64,000 nt of DNA from Symsagittifera roscoffensis (GCF_963678635.1 NC_087066.1:22847996-22911995); one strand, 5' to 3'. Shown: positions 51,538 to 63,372, counted from the first letter of the stretch. Made by a program: numbers and translations. Notes: generated by a model not told the origin, from the letters alone.

Positions 51538-53737
51538 TTCTATTATTCTCCCAAATAATGCTAAAAATTTGGGTGCCCCTCTGTCATAGGGAGGGTCGTA
51601 TTTCGGTGGCAAGAGCTGTCGTGATTCGCGCATCATTAGCCCGCAGCAATTCGAACGCTCGGGATCCTCGTCTCGTCGTCCCATGTATAGTACTTGCGCA
51701 TATTGACTATTCTTTGAGAAGCATTGCCAGTAGACACATGCAAAGATTGCCAGGGTGGTTACCAGAACCCATATCACGACCCCGTTGCGCACATGTCTGC
51801 TACGTAGCATCTGCCAATGGAAAGGAGTGTGCTTCCGCAAAATTTCCTCCGCGAAGGGTTTGGTAATTTCAGCCAAAACATCCTCGTCCACAGATCCTTC
51901 CGGTAACTTGATCAAGTTGAGACGGAGTGCTTCGACAATCTCGCTCCGTGCTTGTTCGCGTAGAACTGCCGGTATCACCACGCCGGGAAGATTTCTCTCT
52001 GCTTCCTCCAGGGTGGCAAACAGGGTTTGGATGAGGGGATGCTGCTTAATGGTAATGATTATACCCGTAGTGTTATGGCAAGTTCTCGGGTCGGGTACCA
52101 GCACCCAAGCACCGTCTGGTGTTTCGATTCGGCCGGCGCAACTCGGTCGGAGAAGGCAGCTCTGACAGCCCGCTATTGGCTGGCCACTTTATTTAGCCCC
52201 TCTACTGTAGTTGAACAGCCTGTGGTCGTCGTCCCGTGAAGTAACCAAGTACGTAGAATCTTCCAGATACGTGGCCGTAGGAGTCTCGGGCAAGACTATT
52301 ACCTCCTGAGGGCACAATCTCAACTCAGTCGTTGGCAGGTCGAAGAAAAGACTAGCCAGACACGAAGACTTGCTACCACGGGACATAGCAAATGGTCTCA
52401 GGCAAAGCTTGAGGCGATTGCTCCCACTGCAGTGTGCCGCAATGACGTCCCCCGAAACCTCCGCAAAATTGTCGCGACGCTCCGATACTAAAAAGTGCGT
52501 GCGTGAGAACCTGTATTGAGTCGCTGTATTTCCTCCATCTGCCGGCTGAGGAAGGGAAATCGCTCGATAAACTTCATGTAGTCCCATCGTGTGATAGACA
52601 GGGATGTTGACAAGCACATTGATCACCGTCTCTGTCATTACTGTCGACTTTACGAGCTCGAATGCGTAATAAGTCATCAACTCAGTTCTGGGAATGGCCT
52701 CTTGCATCTTGTCCAGGTGGATTCCGCCTAGAATGTCGGTCAGGACCTCCGGTGGTGCCAAAGTTGCCGGTACGAGTCCGCGGGCAAGTGCGCTCAGCGC
52801 GTGATCCAGGATGTAGCCGTAGTTGTGCACCGCCATTTTGTAAGCAATCAGCTCCGCATGTATGGTGCCCAGGGTCTGCGAATGATTCGCAACGACGTTG
52901 GAGAACTTCACCGCGTGGCTATAAACGGAAGCCCATTGATACTGGTTACACGCGCTCTTCCGATTTCTTTGATCATCGGTTTCGTTGACCAGGTTCAGGA
53001 GTATCCCACGGAATAGCTCAAAATTTGTGTTGGAATCATGGGAGATTAATTTCAGCTGGGTCTGGGTCTTATTTAAGGAATGGCCCAGAAGGTGCAGCTT
53101 CTCGCCCGACTCAAGCACGATTGTCCGGACAGCTCCATCCAGAAAAAAGGCCTCATCTCCCAGTCGATCCATTTTCGAACTGTCGCCGCATAAACCAAAG
53201 AACAAAGAAGGAGAAGTAATGGCAGAGTCCATCCTTCAGTATAGGAGCCAGTATAATTGCTGCGGCGACGCCTCCGAGCGCCGGCTTGATCTTCCTCTTG
53301 TCGTGTGAAGCCCCCTTCTCATGTTTGTCCACAAAAGTTGTAGCTCGATTCCTCATCTCCGTCAGTATCGACTCAATTTCGTCTATTTCATACTCAATTC
53401 CCTTGAATGCCAGGTAGGTAAGGTTGATTAAAGCCCCCGTAGTGCGCAGGTCCCCACAAATTTTCCCGTCGTGTTCTTCCCACGTCTTGGCCAACATGTA
53501 CTGCTGTTCTTGGAAAGCTAGGTCGAGGAGGGTCTTTTTGATTGCCGGTACTAAGGGAAAAGGTACTGAGACCCAGGTCGTCTCCATCGCACTTGCAATG
53601 ATGAGGGGGGTCTCCTGCAGAAACGCTGCTCTTGCTGCGTGGTTGATCGTCAACGCTGATGAAGAACCGAACCCGAGCAAGAAGAGAAAGGCCAGAACGA
53701 CCAGCCATGAGCCCCCTCTCAGAGTACAATTAGCCAC
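51535..53737 (-). pseudogene. env-like gene of the Ty3/gypsy element (broken)
   Basis: A class I-like membrane glycoprotein gene in the env position. The N-terminus (53737) has a hydrophobic signal-peptide stretch (WLVVLAFLFLLGFGSSSA). At about 53300-53220 a basic cluster (DKRKIK) is followed by an Ala/Gly/Ile-rich hydrophobic segment, the arrangement of a cleavage site and fusion peptide. A long ectodomain with Cys and Asn-glycosylation sites follows. Near the C-terminus is a membrane anchor (GVVIWVLVTTLAIFACVYW, about 51770-51715) and a cytoplasmic tail. Breaks: a frameshift near 53200-53225 (the frame ending 53153 overlaps the frame starting 53232) and an in-frame TAA at 52189-52191. The family is uncertain; it resembles errantiviral Env in layout only. 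Confidence 0.7.
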
Positions 53738-54026
53738 CTAAACATCACGTGGTTGAGGGAAAAGACTGGGGTCCGTATGCGTTTCTATCCAGTTTTCCTT
53801 ACCAATACAGCCCCCTTCCCAAAGGCCGGGAGTTCCCCTTTTTATGATTTAAATACTCCCTTACTGGTGATAACTAAAAGTCTGGTGTATTATCCGGTCT
53901 ATCCCCTATACAATTCTAAGTCTAACATCATCTAATAACTATTTTAGTCTGAATAGCTTTTATTGGGGCGAAAATGGGGGGTGAGGTGAAAAGTAATAAA
54001 ACGATTTTAGTTTTGTTGAGATGGAG

Positions 54027-54480
54027 TTATCCCCTATCGAATTCGTCTATTCCGAAGCGGACTGATGGACGCCGTGTTCGGTTGGGTCGGCCTTCTTCTC
54101 TAACATCGAGTCCCCTTCCTTCTTCGATAGTGTCCACCGATCCCGAGATTTCCATGCCTTCTTCATTTGGAGGGGCCAGCGTTTCGTCTTCTCCCTTAAC
54201 TTCAATTTCCACCGCGTCTTAGGTTTCTACTGTGTCATTCTTTAGCTGAGTCGTTTCCTCCGTTGGGAGCAGTCCTCTTGGATACCGGATCTCATCCGAT
54301 GCGGCGGAGTTGGGTGGGGAGCAGGTAGTCTTATCGGCCGTATCTCGTGTTGGCCTCCAGTTACGGACTCTAGGTTTTCGTCTTGCACTCCGGGCTCGTC
54401 AAAAAATCCGGTTGAGCGGAAAAGTGTCGGGCGTTTGCTGGAGTTAGCTTCGTCAGGTCAGGGTTCTTCCTCCACATAAG
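54027..54480 (-). pseudogene. pol C-terminal tail
   Basis: An acidic frame at 54212-54027 ends in RTRRPSVRFGIDEFDRG, a basic-then-acidic ending common at the C-terminus of Ty3/gypsy polyproteins. The stretch between it and the integrase is broken. No catalytic function. Sequence 53738-54026, between this tail and env, shows no gene. Confidence 0.45.
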
Positions 54481-54484
54481 GTTT

Positions 54485-55235
54485 TAGTTGTTGAAGTGTA
54501 GAAACCGTATCTTGCCTGGTGTGGTCAGCTTCGCCACCCTGTAATTAACTTCCGAGACTTTTGCCAGGACGACGTAAGGTCCTTCCCAAGGTAAGAAGAA
54601 CTTATTTGACTTGATCTTCTCTTTGGCCCACACCCAAACCTTGTCTCCCATGGATTAAAGTTCGCCGTGGACGCTTTTCCGATACTGGTCTTTCTTACGT
54701 CGCTGATTGGTCCCCTAGAGCTCCCGGGACTGCTATGGGCATCTCTAAATTGCCCGTTCAGCCACTCCACGAAACCGTCCTGTGTGGGTAGCTCGTCGTG
54801 TGGTTTGGGGTAGAAGAGATCAATAGGATACTGGCACTCCTTCCCGTGTACCAGATTGAAGGGTGTGGCCCCGATCGTTCTATGTATTGTAGTGTTATTC
54901 ACAAAATTGAGATAGGGTAACACGGTGTACCATGTCTTGGGATTGTCGGCACAGTATTTTGAAATGACATCGGCAATCACCCTATTATGACGCTCCACTT
55001 GGCCATTTCCTTGAGGGTGATAGGGGGAGGTCCGGGACTCGTCTATCCCCAAAAGTCTGCACCTCTCAAGGATGATATTAGTTCCAAAGTTCTTTCCCTT
55101 GTCCGTATGCAGCACATTGGGTGCCCCGAACTTCAGCACCCAGTTCTCCACTATCTCTCGGGCTACCTCTGCCGAGTCTGTGGACACTAGTGGTACCGCG
55201 ACCGCATATTTAGTAAACAGGTCCGTCATGACCAA
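54485..55235 (-). pseudogene. pol: integrase core and C-terminal domain
   Basis: The frame at 55235-54525 carries MTDLFTKYAVAVPLVSTDSA (first Asp), VLHTDKGKNF (second Asp) and SPYHPQGNGQVERHNRVI (Glu), so the D,D-35-E triad is present in the expected spacing. After about 54780 the frame diverges. The GPY/F-type C-terminal module (FLPWEGPYVVLAKVSEVNYR) is read in another frame at about 54600-54520, revealing a frameshift. The gene cannot make a full integrase as it stands. Confidence 0.9.
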
Positions 55236-55640
55236 GATATGCTTCGCCCTCGTCCCGGTTGCAAGGACGATTACCGAATCCCCACTTTAAATGGGACCAG
55301 TCCAGCAACTCTTTTCCTTCCTCCAGTGCTACGTGCTGCATTTGTTAGACATCACTGGATCTTTTTTTCAACGTCTGTCCTTATCGATGGCCACCAGAGT
55401 CGCTGTCGTATCCTCGCTAGAGTCTTTTCGACCGCGAAACGGTCCCCGCTGGTCTGAGACGAATGTAACTGACTAAGGATTTCTTTGCGTCCTACTATGG
55501 GGACTACTGTCTGAAGAACAAGTCGGGAATCGTCCTTTGGGAACGATTTCTTGAAAAATATTCCACCCCTAATGGTCAGCTCGTTCCATCTCGACCAATA
55601 CGCCAGTACCTCGGGATCCGTACTGGATTGCTTGCTCCTT
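55236..55640 (-). pseudogene. pol: integrase zinc-binding region
   Basis: The frame 55640-55352 contains FAVEKTLARIRQRLWWPSIR, the conserved helix of the integrase N-terminal domain, preceded by LHSSQTSGDR with a His ligand. The frame stops at 55352 before the Cys pair, and the link to the core (55351-55236) is degenerate. It overlaps the preceding RNase H frame, from which it is shifted by an indel around 55625-55640. Confidence 0.8.
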
Positions 55641-56465
55641 TGGGATGAGGTTCGTCCCCAGTGATGGCATATCGCCAGATTCTCCATCCAGTTCGGCCCA
55701 GTAGAACACTCGAACTATCGACTCATCCTCTTTTTGAAGAGAGGAAATCTCAAGGGGTGTCCGTTCCCAGGAAATTGCCTCATTGTCGTCTGGTACATCG
55801 CGGTCGCTGAGCATAGCTACAAAATCTGTCTGAGGCCGGCCAACCCTTCTCATGGCCTCTTCGAGTGGAATCGCCTGTGGACAGGGACCAAATGCGTCCT
55901 CTTTTTCGCCAGGTTGCCAATCTGGTCCCTCTTCTAGCATTCTTGAGAGACCATCCGCGTTTCCATGCTTGGCGCCCGCTCGGTGGACAACCTCGAAATC
56001 AAATTCTTGCAGCTGCTGCTGCATCCTGAACGTCATTCCATCCGGCTCTTTTCGCTTGAAGAGCCACTGCAAGCTGGAGTGATCTGTCCGGAGAACGAAC
56101 TTTTCACCCCAAATATAGGACTTAAACCATTTGACTGCTTGTACAACTGCCAAAGCTTCACGCTTTGTCGTTGAATAATTGGTCTCGGTCTTTGAGAGAA
56201 TGCAGCTGGCGTAGACTAGGGGTCGTTCTTCCCCCTGGATGATATTAGAAAGTACTGCCCCACGGATGGTGTTACTCGCGTCGGTATCTACTATGAAGCT
56301 GTCATTGTAGTCGGGAAACTCCAATACGGGGGCCGTGATAAGCTCTCTCTTGAGATGTTCAAAGGCTGCCTGGCATTCGTCTGTCCACACAAATGGCACT
56401 TCTTTCTTCGTCAGTGAAAACAAGGGAATTGCTATACCGGCAAAGTCTCTCACAAACCGGCGGTA
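55569..56465 (-). pseudogene. pol: RT connection and RNase H
   Basis: Continues the RT frame directly after the TAG at 56466. It contains SLTKKEVPFVWTDECQAAFE (connection), FIVDTDASNTIRGAVLSN (first catalytic Asp), NYSTTKREALAVVQAVKW (catalytic Glu helix) and LRTDHSSLQWLF (third Asp), then the linker toward integrase (HRAGAKHGNADGLSR). All main catalytic acidic residues are visible. It ends by frameshift in the linker near 55625. Confidence 0.92.
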
Positions 56466-57431
56466 CTAATTGCAGAAGCCTAGGAAAGATCTCACTCCCT
56501 TCACGGTTGATGGAACTGGCCAGTTCGTGACTGCTTCTATCTTTTTCGGATCGACTTGGATCCCCTCACTTCTAATAATATGGCTCAAATAGGTGACCTC
56601 CCTCTGCACCAGCCTGCATTTCTTCGGTTTTAGTTTCAAGTTGGCTGCTCTCAAGAGTTGAAAGGTTTCCCGGAGGTGAGCAAAATTACTTTCGTCCGAC
56701 AGGCTGTAGACTAGAACGTCATCCAGGAACACCAGAGCCCACTTCCACAAGTGCTCCCGAAACAAATCGTTCATCAGCTGTTGGAAAGTCCCTAGAGCGT
56801 TGGACAATCCAAAGGGCATCATTACATACTCGTAGAATCCTCCATCGGGGGTTACGAATGCAGTTTTGGGTCGATCCTCTTCTGCTACGGGTATTTGCCA
56901 ATAACCACTGGCCAAATCTAGGGACGAAAAGTATTTCTGTCCTTTTAAAGCGTCGAAGGTCTGTTGTATCCGGGAGATGCGAAACGCATCTTTGATCGTC
57001 ACATTATTCAACTTCCTATAGTCCACACAAAACCGCCAGCTCCCATCCTTCTTCGTCTGTAGGACAATTGGCGCACTGTAGGGACCTTTAGACGGCTGAA
57101 TGACTCCTTTATCCAACATGCTCTGCACCTCCTCTCGGATAATTGGCATCTTCGCCGGAGAAGCTCGATGAGGGGGAGTTGTGATGGGACCCGTATCCCC
57201 TGTGTCAATCCGATGGGTCACTAAGTTCGTCTGCCCCAGCTCTGCATCGGTGAGGGCAAACACGTCTCTGTGCGATCGGATGAGTTCCCGTAGTCTATCT
57301 CTCTCAGCCCCCGCCACACCGGGCGCAGCCAACTCCAAGATCTTCTGAACATCTTCTTCCAAGTGGCGTTCCGCTTGCGCTTGGAGGTCGACCTCATCCC
57401 CGTTTCTGATCACCCGGAAAAAACGATCCAA
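56466..57431 (-). pseudogene. pol: reverse transcriptase
   Basis: Ordered motifs: PSKGPYSAPIVLQTKKDGSW, FCVDYRKLNNVT, YFSSLDLASGYWQI (first catalytic Asp), MMPFGLSNALGTFQQLMND, ALVFLDDVLVYS (catalytic Asp pair), and a thumb ending in VRSFLGFCN. It then meets TAG at 56466-56468 and RNase H continues in the same frame. The active-site loop is FLDD. Upstream (57431-57250) is the protease-RT linker. Apart from the terminal stop, the domain looks intact. Confidence 0.93.
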
Positions 57432-57446
57432 CCCTCCACCAGATCT

Positions 57447-57941
57447 CTAGGGCCATAGGTAGGCTGCTGGGGTAGGGTTTCTGTGACATCTGCCGCTGGG
57501 TTTTGAGAGTCTGGGTCCATTATGCAAGGGGACTATTGATCCTTTTTTCGGCCCCGTCCACAAGTTATCGCAGTGGAAGTCCAATGAACACTCGTACTCC
57601 TTGAACGATTGCATGCCAAGGATCAACTCCGCCTTTAACTCAGGAACGACTAGCGCTTCGATATCATCATCTATCGACCCGAGCTCCAAGTTAGTTGTAA
57701 TCCAGCCGTCAACCTTGACCGCGCGTCCGTCCGCTGTCTCCAGGGACCCCTTGTACGTCCGGAGGGCTGGTGCAGCTGTCAGTCTGCCGTAAACATCGCT
57801 CCGGATAAGGTTGATGGTTGCTCCAGTGTCGACTAACGCTCTCACTGGGGTTCCTCCGACACGAGCGTCTGCTATTAATCCGAGAGGTGCCTCGGGTACT
57901 TGACATACGCCAACGAACTCAATGATCTCTCCGTCTGCCAC
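57447..57941 (-). pseudogene. pol: aspartic protease
   Basis: PVRALVDTGATINLIRSDVY carries the Asp-Thr-Gly active site, and AELILGMQSFKEYECSLDF carries the Ile-Leu-Gly fold motif. The frame closes at TAG 57447-57449, and RT continues in the same frame 16 nt on, so this is a single in-frame stop between the two. The protease frame differs from that of gag, as in elements that use frameshifting, but decay is an equal possibility. Confidence 0.92.
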
Positions 57942-58164
57942 TGGGTACTAGACATCTGTTTAAAAACTGCCGCGGTGCGGGGTTGGGGTTGATGGAAGCG
58001 TGACTGAACTTGCTCCGATCCAGTCGTCCTGTCGTTGCGTTGCAGAATCCGAGGCGGCATCTGGGAATTCGGGGTTTGTTGGGTCGAGCCGCTGGGAGTG
58101 GCAATCCTACCGTTCGACTGTTAGTTTTTTAAGTCGGCCGGGACAAAACCTCTTTGGTATCCGC

Positions 58165-59229
58165 TCACTGTCCCGGCCCTTGGTAGTTTAAATGGTCCGC
58201 GGTCTTCTGGCAGCTGCCACGATGTACCTGGCTCTTCACCCCGTAGCGTCCGACTCCACTGTTCTGGTAACTCAGACGATCCTGGCCGGGGTAAGGGTCA
58301 AAGAGCTGCCGAGGTCGTTGGGTTTGATCAGGTCGGGGTAAGTTCTCCGGGTTGGGTGCAGGAATAATTGAATTGACAAACCTACCCATCATAGACGCCA
58401 TATTCTGCATCTGTGTCAGAATATCACTCTGGACACTCACCAATTGATCGATTCGGGGGTCAGTGCCTGCCTGCTGTTGTCCCGAATTGGTCCCTACAAG
58501 TGGCAGCCGCCTGTTCTGTCCGCCAGCACTGCGGCTCGCCTCTGCCCCCTGCTCTGGTAAATTCTCGGCCATTCTCGGGAAATGCAGCCTCTTTCTGTTT
58601 CTGGCCCGTGACGTCTTGAAGACTACCTCCAGGGCTTGGGCCCGAGCAACGGCCTGAGCGAGGCTCCCCAAGTCTTCCCGCAGGAGCTGGTCTTGGAGCT
58701 CCACATCAAACAGCCCGTCGAGGAACTGCTCACGGTTCATGTCATCTCTAGCTTGGGCTCCAATGTTCATATTTGCTACATCCCCAAGGGACCGGACTCG
58801 TCTGGAGAACTCCCTAAGACCCTCCTTTTCGCCTGGCATCAGACTTTTGAATTCCGCTCGGGCGCCTGCGTGCGTATGAAACGGCATCATCCTGTGATCG
58901 AGCTCGGCGAGCATCTTTGCCAAAGTTGGTGGTTCGAATCCCTTCATTTCTTCACGAAAGTGGGCTGGCATGCTGATGAATTTGTCAAGTTTCCAACCCG
59001 TCAGGCAAGTTGGCAGGACCATCCGGGCTTGCTCGTCGTCTCACCGGTTCGCATCGGCCACCCACGCAAAGTGTTTCCTCCAGTCCACCCAGTTCTGGTA
59101 GCTGCTAGACGGAAACCGGTCCGGACGTATCGTCCCGAATCCGAACACACCTTGCTGTCGGTCGAGGGCGTATGCTGCCGCCACCGCAGCATCTGCCATC
59201 AGTTGACGATCTCTGTCGTTCATCGCCAT
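58165..59229 (-). pseudogene. gag
   Basis: The start Met at 59229 lies 83 nt inside the 5' LTR. It opens MAMNDRDRQLMADAAVAAAY and continues NWVDWRKHFAWVADANR, then a TGA at 59041-59043, then the same frame continues (DDEQARMVLPTCLTGWKLDK). The middle part (REFSRRVRSLGDVANMN…FLDGLFDVELQDQLLRED) is typical of Ty3/gypsy capsid, followed by a Gln/Pro-rich linker. Near the C-terminus GRYGVKSQVHRGSC sits where a CCHC zinc knuckle is expected, but only the last Cys is present. The frame ends at about 58165. The nucleocapsid tail continues toward 57950 in other frames. Confidence 0.88.
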
Positions 59230-59294
59230 TGCAATTGTATAGTCTAGTAGTTGATTAAACGTATCGTTTCACGCAATTATAATCCAAAGAGAAG

Positions 59295-59312
59295 CCCACC
59301 CAGGAGCGCCAA
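59295..59312 (-). other. Primer-binding site
   Basis: On the minus strand TGGCGCTCCTGGGTGGGC begins one base after the 5' LTR end. It starts with TGG, the complement of the universal tRNA CCA end. The particular tRNA was not identified. Confidence 0.65.
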
Positions 59313-61710
59313 TGTCGTCTTGGAGAATCTGACTGTTTAGACCCAATATATCACGTCTATATAGTCCGCTAAGTCCCTTCCTTAAATACCAGAACCAGCA
59401 AGGGGTGAGCTGTGATCCGGTATTTGATGACAATCCCTCCGGTTGAAAGATTGATTTTGGTGGTCGATCGATGTACTACACTGGGTTGCGCACCCTTTAC
59501 TCGATTGCTCTCGACTGTTCTCTTCCTCGGAAAGAATCGCCAGAAACTGGATAGTAATTGAATTCAGAAATAAATATATAAATTGCTGAGTATAAGGGCC
59601 GCTAAGTGGCCTGAATACAATTTATTTAGTATCAATGAATTTAATCTGCGATAAGTTCCAGAAAGCTGCCTCTTGCAGTTCACTTTACAAACAATTCTGA
59701 GCAACTCTTCAACTTTGCTTCACAAAGCTTCACTAAAAATCTCGCGTCGAGAACTCACTTTAAAAATTTCACGAGTTTTTCTCAGGACCCGTCTGAATTC
59801 TATAAGTCTCACAATTATTCTCTCTAACCCACGGAGAATCAACTATTTGCTTTGCTCGCAATATTTTCTCTGGTTCTTAAAGGCTCACCGGTACCCTCCA
59901 ATTCCTTATCTTTCTTTGCACCTAGTTTTATTTAAGTCTCGCCACTCCCTATCAGTCCTGACATCCGCCTAAATCACCCGACCGCACATGTTTTAAGGCT
60001 ATATCCCTCCCCTATCACTTCTGCCACGTGCCAACTTCGGTTTCTTTTATCAATCTTTTCACGCCTATTAGATACCCGGTATGCGGTAGCTGTCACAATT
60101 TGACCAAGCAAACAAATGTCATACGATTTTTATCAACCAATTTCTGAACTCTGTGAACTTCAGCTCTCGAGTTCAACTCAACCTCCAAACCATGCTCTGT
60201 TTACTCAGTAATCCTCTCAAGGTCTTTATTTTAATTATCCCGTTAACGTTCCGGCCTCCTAAGGGTAGGGGGAGACCTTTTTTTATGGGTAGCTAATTCA
60301 TTTCAGGCATTTAAGTTTTCTATCTGTACTCTATTCCAATCCCGACCTTCTAGCTATCAGGGGAACGTAGTTTGTCTATTAGGGGTCAAATTAAACCAAA
60401 AAGTCACCTCCGGAGAGCCAAGTAAATTTCCCGTCCATTCATACTATTTAGGAAACTTAACTCTCATGCTATGCCTCTATTACTACCAGTTTCCTCTGGG
60501 ATACTTTTCTTTTACCCTGATTGATATTCTATTAAAAGCGTATTCGCCAAGCTAAATTGAACACAATGTTTAGCAAGTCCACTTTAAAATAAATCTTCTA
60601 CTCCAAGGTTGCAATGTAAAAGATATATCTCTATCAGCTTCTGCTCTATTCCCAATATGTAAGTTTTCCCCCCAATTTTTAGCAAGGTGACCCTTTCTCC
60701 TTTCCAGGGGTTGGGCTGGGAAATACGGTGTTTCCAGGGGTTTCCGGTGTTAATTTTGGGGCTTTCCATGCAATTTTGTGGTCAAAAAGTCCAAAGCTCA
60801 ACTTGAGGTCACCCAGAGGTCAACCGGGGTCAAACTTCCATATTTGGGTTCGGAATCCCATGGGGGTCCTAAGTACCAAGTTTCATCCATATCCCGTTGA
60901 TACTTCCCAAGTTATCCCATTTCTGAGGTCCATTATCACTTTTCCCGGGGAAAAGCTATTAACACCGGAAGGAGTCACCGGAGGGGTTTCAATCACCAGG
61001 GGTCTTTTATCGGGGTCCGTATCTTATGTCCATTGCCGCAATAAAATCGGTATGCCCTCGCTCAATATTTTATGTAAATTGCCTATTTCCGGTCTAAGGG
61101 GGTATTTTTCCAAGTGCTAATAGCTTCCGGTCCAACCGCCGGATTTGGTTCGAATTATAATACAAGATGTATCTTGCCACTTCCTATAATCTTTCCAAGT
61201 TTCAGCTCCCTGCAATCATTGGATGCCGATAAACGATTTCCGGAAGTTAGGGGTGGGTTTGTTTACTTAGGACATAAAACTGGAAGTGGTGGTCTGAGGA
61301 ATCTGGGTTTTCAAACTTAAGCTCCCCTTAACTAGGCCTATATCATACTATGTTTTGGTTGCATTCCGACCGCTAGTTACCGAGCTCTGATAGGGCAATT
61401 TACACTTCCGGGGACCGTTATCACTTGGCGCCGGGGGGACCGGGGGTTATGGATTTTTGCATGCCCGGGTCAAATCATCTCTAGTATCCGTCCTATGAGT
61501 TTCATAAACCTAGCCACTGAAGTTCTTATTTGGGGGGATCAGCCGATTTTACTTCACCTGAGTTTTTTGCCATAAGAGGGACTATATCTTTGAAGATTCA
61601 ACTATTTCGAACTTTTACCCTTTGTTTGCTGTACTACTTAACTTAATGACGAATCAATCTTACGCTCAGGCTACTATAGCATGTATTACATTAGAATCAC
61701 CAATTCTACA
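59313..61710 (-). repeat. 5' LTR (2,398 bp)
   Basis: Partner of 49153-51524. It differs by scattered substitutions and small indels, including about 23 extra bases near 59485 (ggttgcgcaccctttactcg) and ggtatgcggtagctgtcaca near 60077. It is followed on the plus strand by the target duplication aaatg at 61711. Confidence 0.95.
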
Positions 61711-61715
61711 AAATG

Positions 61716-62879
61716 ATAGAATGGAGACAGCAAAAAAAAAAACAGATCATAGCCATTTCAGTTCCAAACGATCAGGTTAGCTCATACACTTATTCTGTTT
61801 GGGTTTGAAACTAGAGTTTTAACATGGATGAATTCACCAATCAATTCATACAATTCACGCTTTTCTCCTAAGAAAATCTGTACTATGTCCAAGTTTACTC
61901 AATTGTTTCCAGATTCTTAATAATCGCTTAAACTTTTTTGCCTGCTGTGGATTTTCTTCATCTCCAGTTTTGTTGTTTTTATCCAAGTTTTTGTGTGTTT
62001 TGTTGTTGAATTCCGTCATCTGATTATTGCTAGTGAGCGATAACTGGCCGTTTCGAGAATTGGGGACAAGTCCAAGCTGTGTTGGTTTCAGGTCGAATGG
62101 TGAAAATTGCAAACCTTGCGTCGCCGATTTTAATTGGTAATGAGTGGTCTTTATAGTCTACGACAACAAAAAAGTCATAACTTGATGCTTTCTTAAGTGT
62201 TCTATGTTTTGAGCCTGAAAAATTCCCCGCAAGCATGGAAATTAGTATTATTTCAACTTTGGCAATAGTTTATGACCAATCAATAATTGTGACACACCAA
62301 ACGTTTCTTTTTTATGTCTGCTTTGATGAAAATGTTTTCTCCTCTGAATTAGAGAAAAAAATAAAATTCCTTTATTCAAAAAAAAATCACACAAATGGTT
62401 CTCAAAAATATCAACCGAATTCAAAAATCGATTTTTTTTGTTCAAAATTGTGGCAAAAATTTTCACGCACAAATCACAGATTATTTGATCCAGGAAAAAT
62501 GTTCGAAAAAAGTTGAATGTAACTAAGTTATTGATAAAGTTTGAAAGGGAAACGATAACAGAAAAATTCATCTTTAATTATTGGATAAAAACGATAGATG
62601 GTGATGAAAAAAAGGTGGTAGTTTTCCATTTTTTGTACCAGTAAAATGTCATTAGATTGAAACACTGTTTAATTTTGTTGTATGGCGAAAAGTATGAGTC
62701 AGTTTGGGCTAAGTGCTTCTATAGTTTCAAGGTTGCCAGTAAGAAGAAACATTCGTTAGCTGATGTTATAACGCGCCCAATACATCTTTTTTGGTTTTCC
62801 AGAACAATTATTTTTTAAGGTTGATATATATTTTTTTCTGCCTTCCTCCAACTAACTTTAATGGCTTATTTTTTTATCA
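61716..62879. other. Unassigned AT-rich sequence
   Basis: Small open frames on both strands (62571-62248 minus is the longest) show no recognisable domain. Possibly intronic to the EGF-SEA-ZP gene or upstream of it. Confidence 0.4.
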
Positions 62880-63372
62880 ATTACTTGAACGAATCAAAGA
62901 CAGGTTTATCAAAATCTGTCAAATTTGTGAAAAAGATATCACACGAATCAGTGCTTAGACAAATGCATTGATAAAAATGGTTTTTAATAAACACGTCAGG
63001 AAAACTATCTTCAATGGAGTTTTTGTTAAATCGGTTGAAAAAGAAAGAGATATACAATGAACAAGGGGCGGTTATAGGTCGAATATTATTCAAAATATGT
63101 CAATGATACGCAAAAACGTGCATGAAATGTTGGCACAACGTGCAAAGGAATAAATAATAAATGCATCATCTCTATGCTCAGAGCCTATTACAAAATCTTT
63201 TATAAGGAGTTTTGTTCCTCTTTTGCCGGAAAACAGTTTATATACATTGACAACTCTTCGACACAAAATGATTAACAGATTGTGGCAACAAACCGTCCAC
63301 CTATCAGGGACCTTCACAAAGAGGAAAAATCTAGCCATTGGCCTTGAGTACGGATACAATTATATGTCGTGA
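62880..63372 (+). pseudogene. Possible decayed FLYWCH/MULE-type transposase fragment
   Basis: The plus-strand frames read KICQICEKDITRIS, then VFNKHVRKTIFNGVFVKS, then MSMIRKNVHEMLAQRAKE, then SFVPLLPENSLYTLTTLRHK, ending about 63369. The order of a Cys-containing segment, a basic segment, and a helix before an LPE…LR…I.R pattern recalls FLYWCH-zinc-finger MULE transposases. Stops interrupt the frame and no catalytic residues are seen. The assignment is tentative. Confidence 0.3.

Larger units (their letters stand above)
49153..61710 (-). mobile_element. Env-bearing Ty3/gypsy LTR retrotransposon (errantivirus-like), inactive
   Basis: A complete structure on the minus strand: 5' LTR 59313-61710, PBS, gag (59229-58165), pol (57941-about 54030), env (53737-51535), PPT, 3' LTR 49153-51524. 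The 5-bp target duplication AAATG is at 49148-49152 and 61711-61715. LTRs begin and end TG/CA and differ by about 4% in the first 200 bases compared by eye, plus a 23-nt indel, so the insertion is not recent. Stops in gag, between PR and RT, between RT and RNase H, and in env, plus several frameshifts, make this copy defective. The coding part is GC-richer than the surrounding DNA. Confidence 0.95.

Noticed and set aside
53974-54222. Plus-strand 82-codon frame in the retrotransposon
   Set aside because: It is the antisense of the acidic pol tail, with composition explained by that gene.
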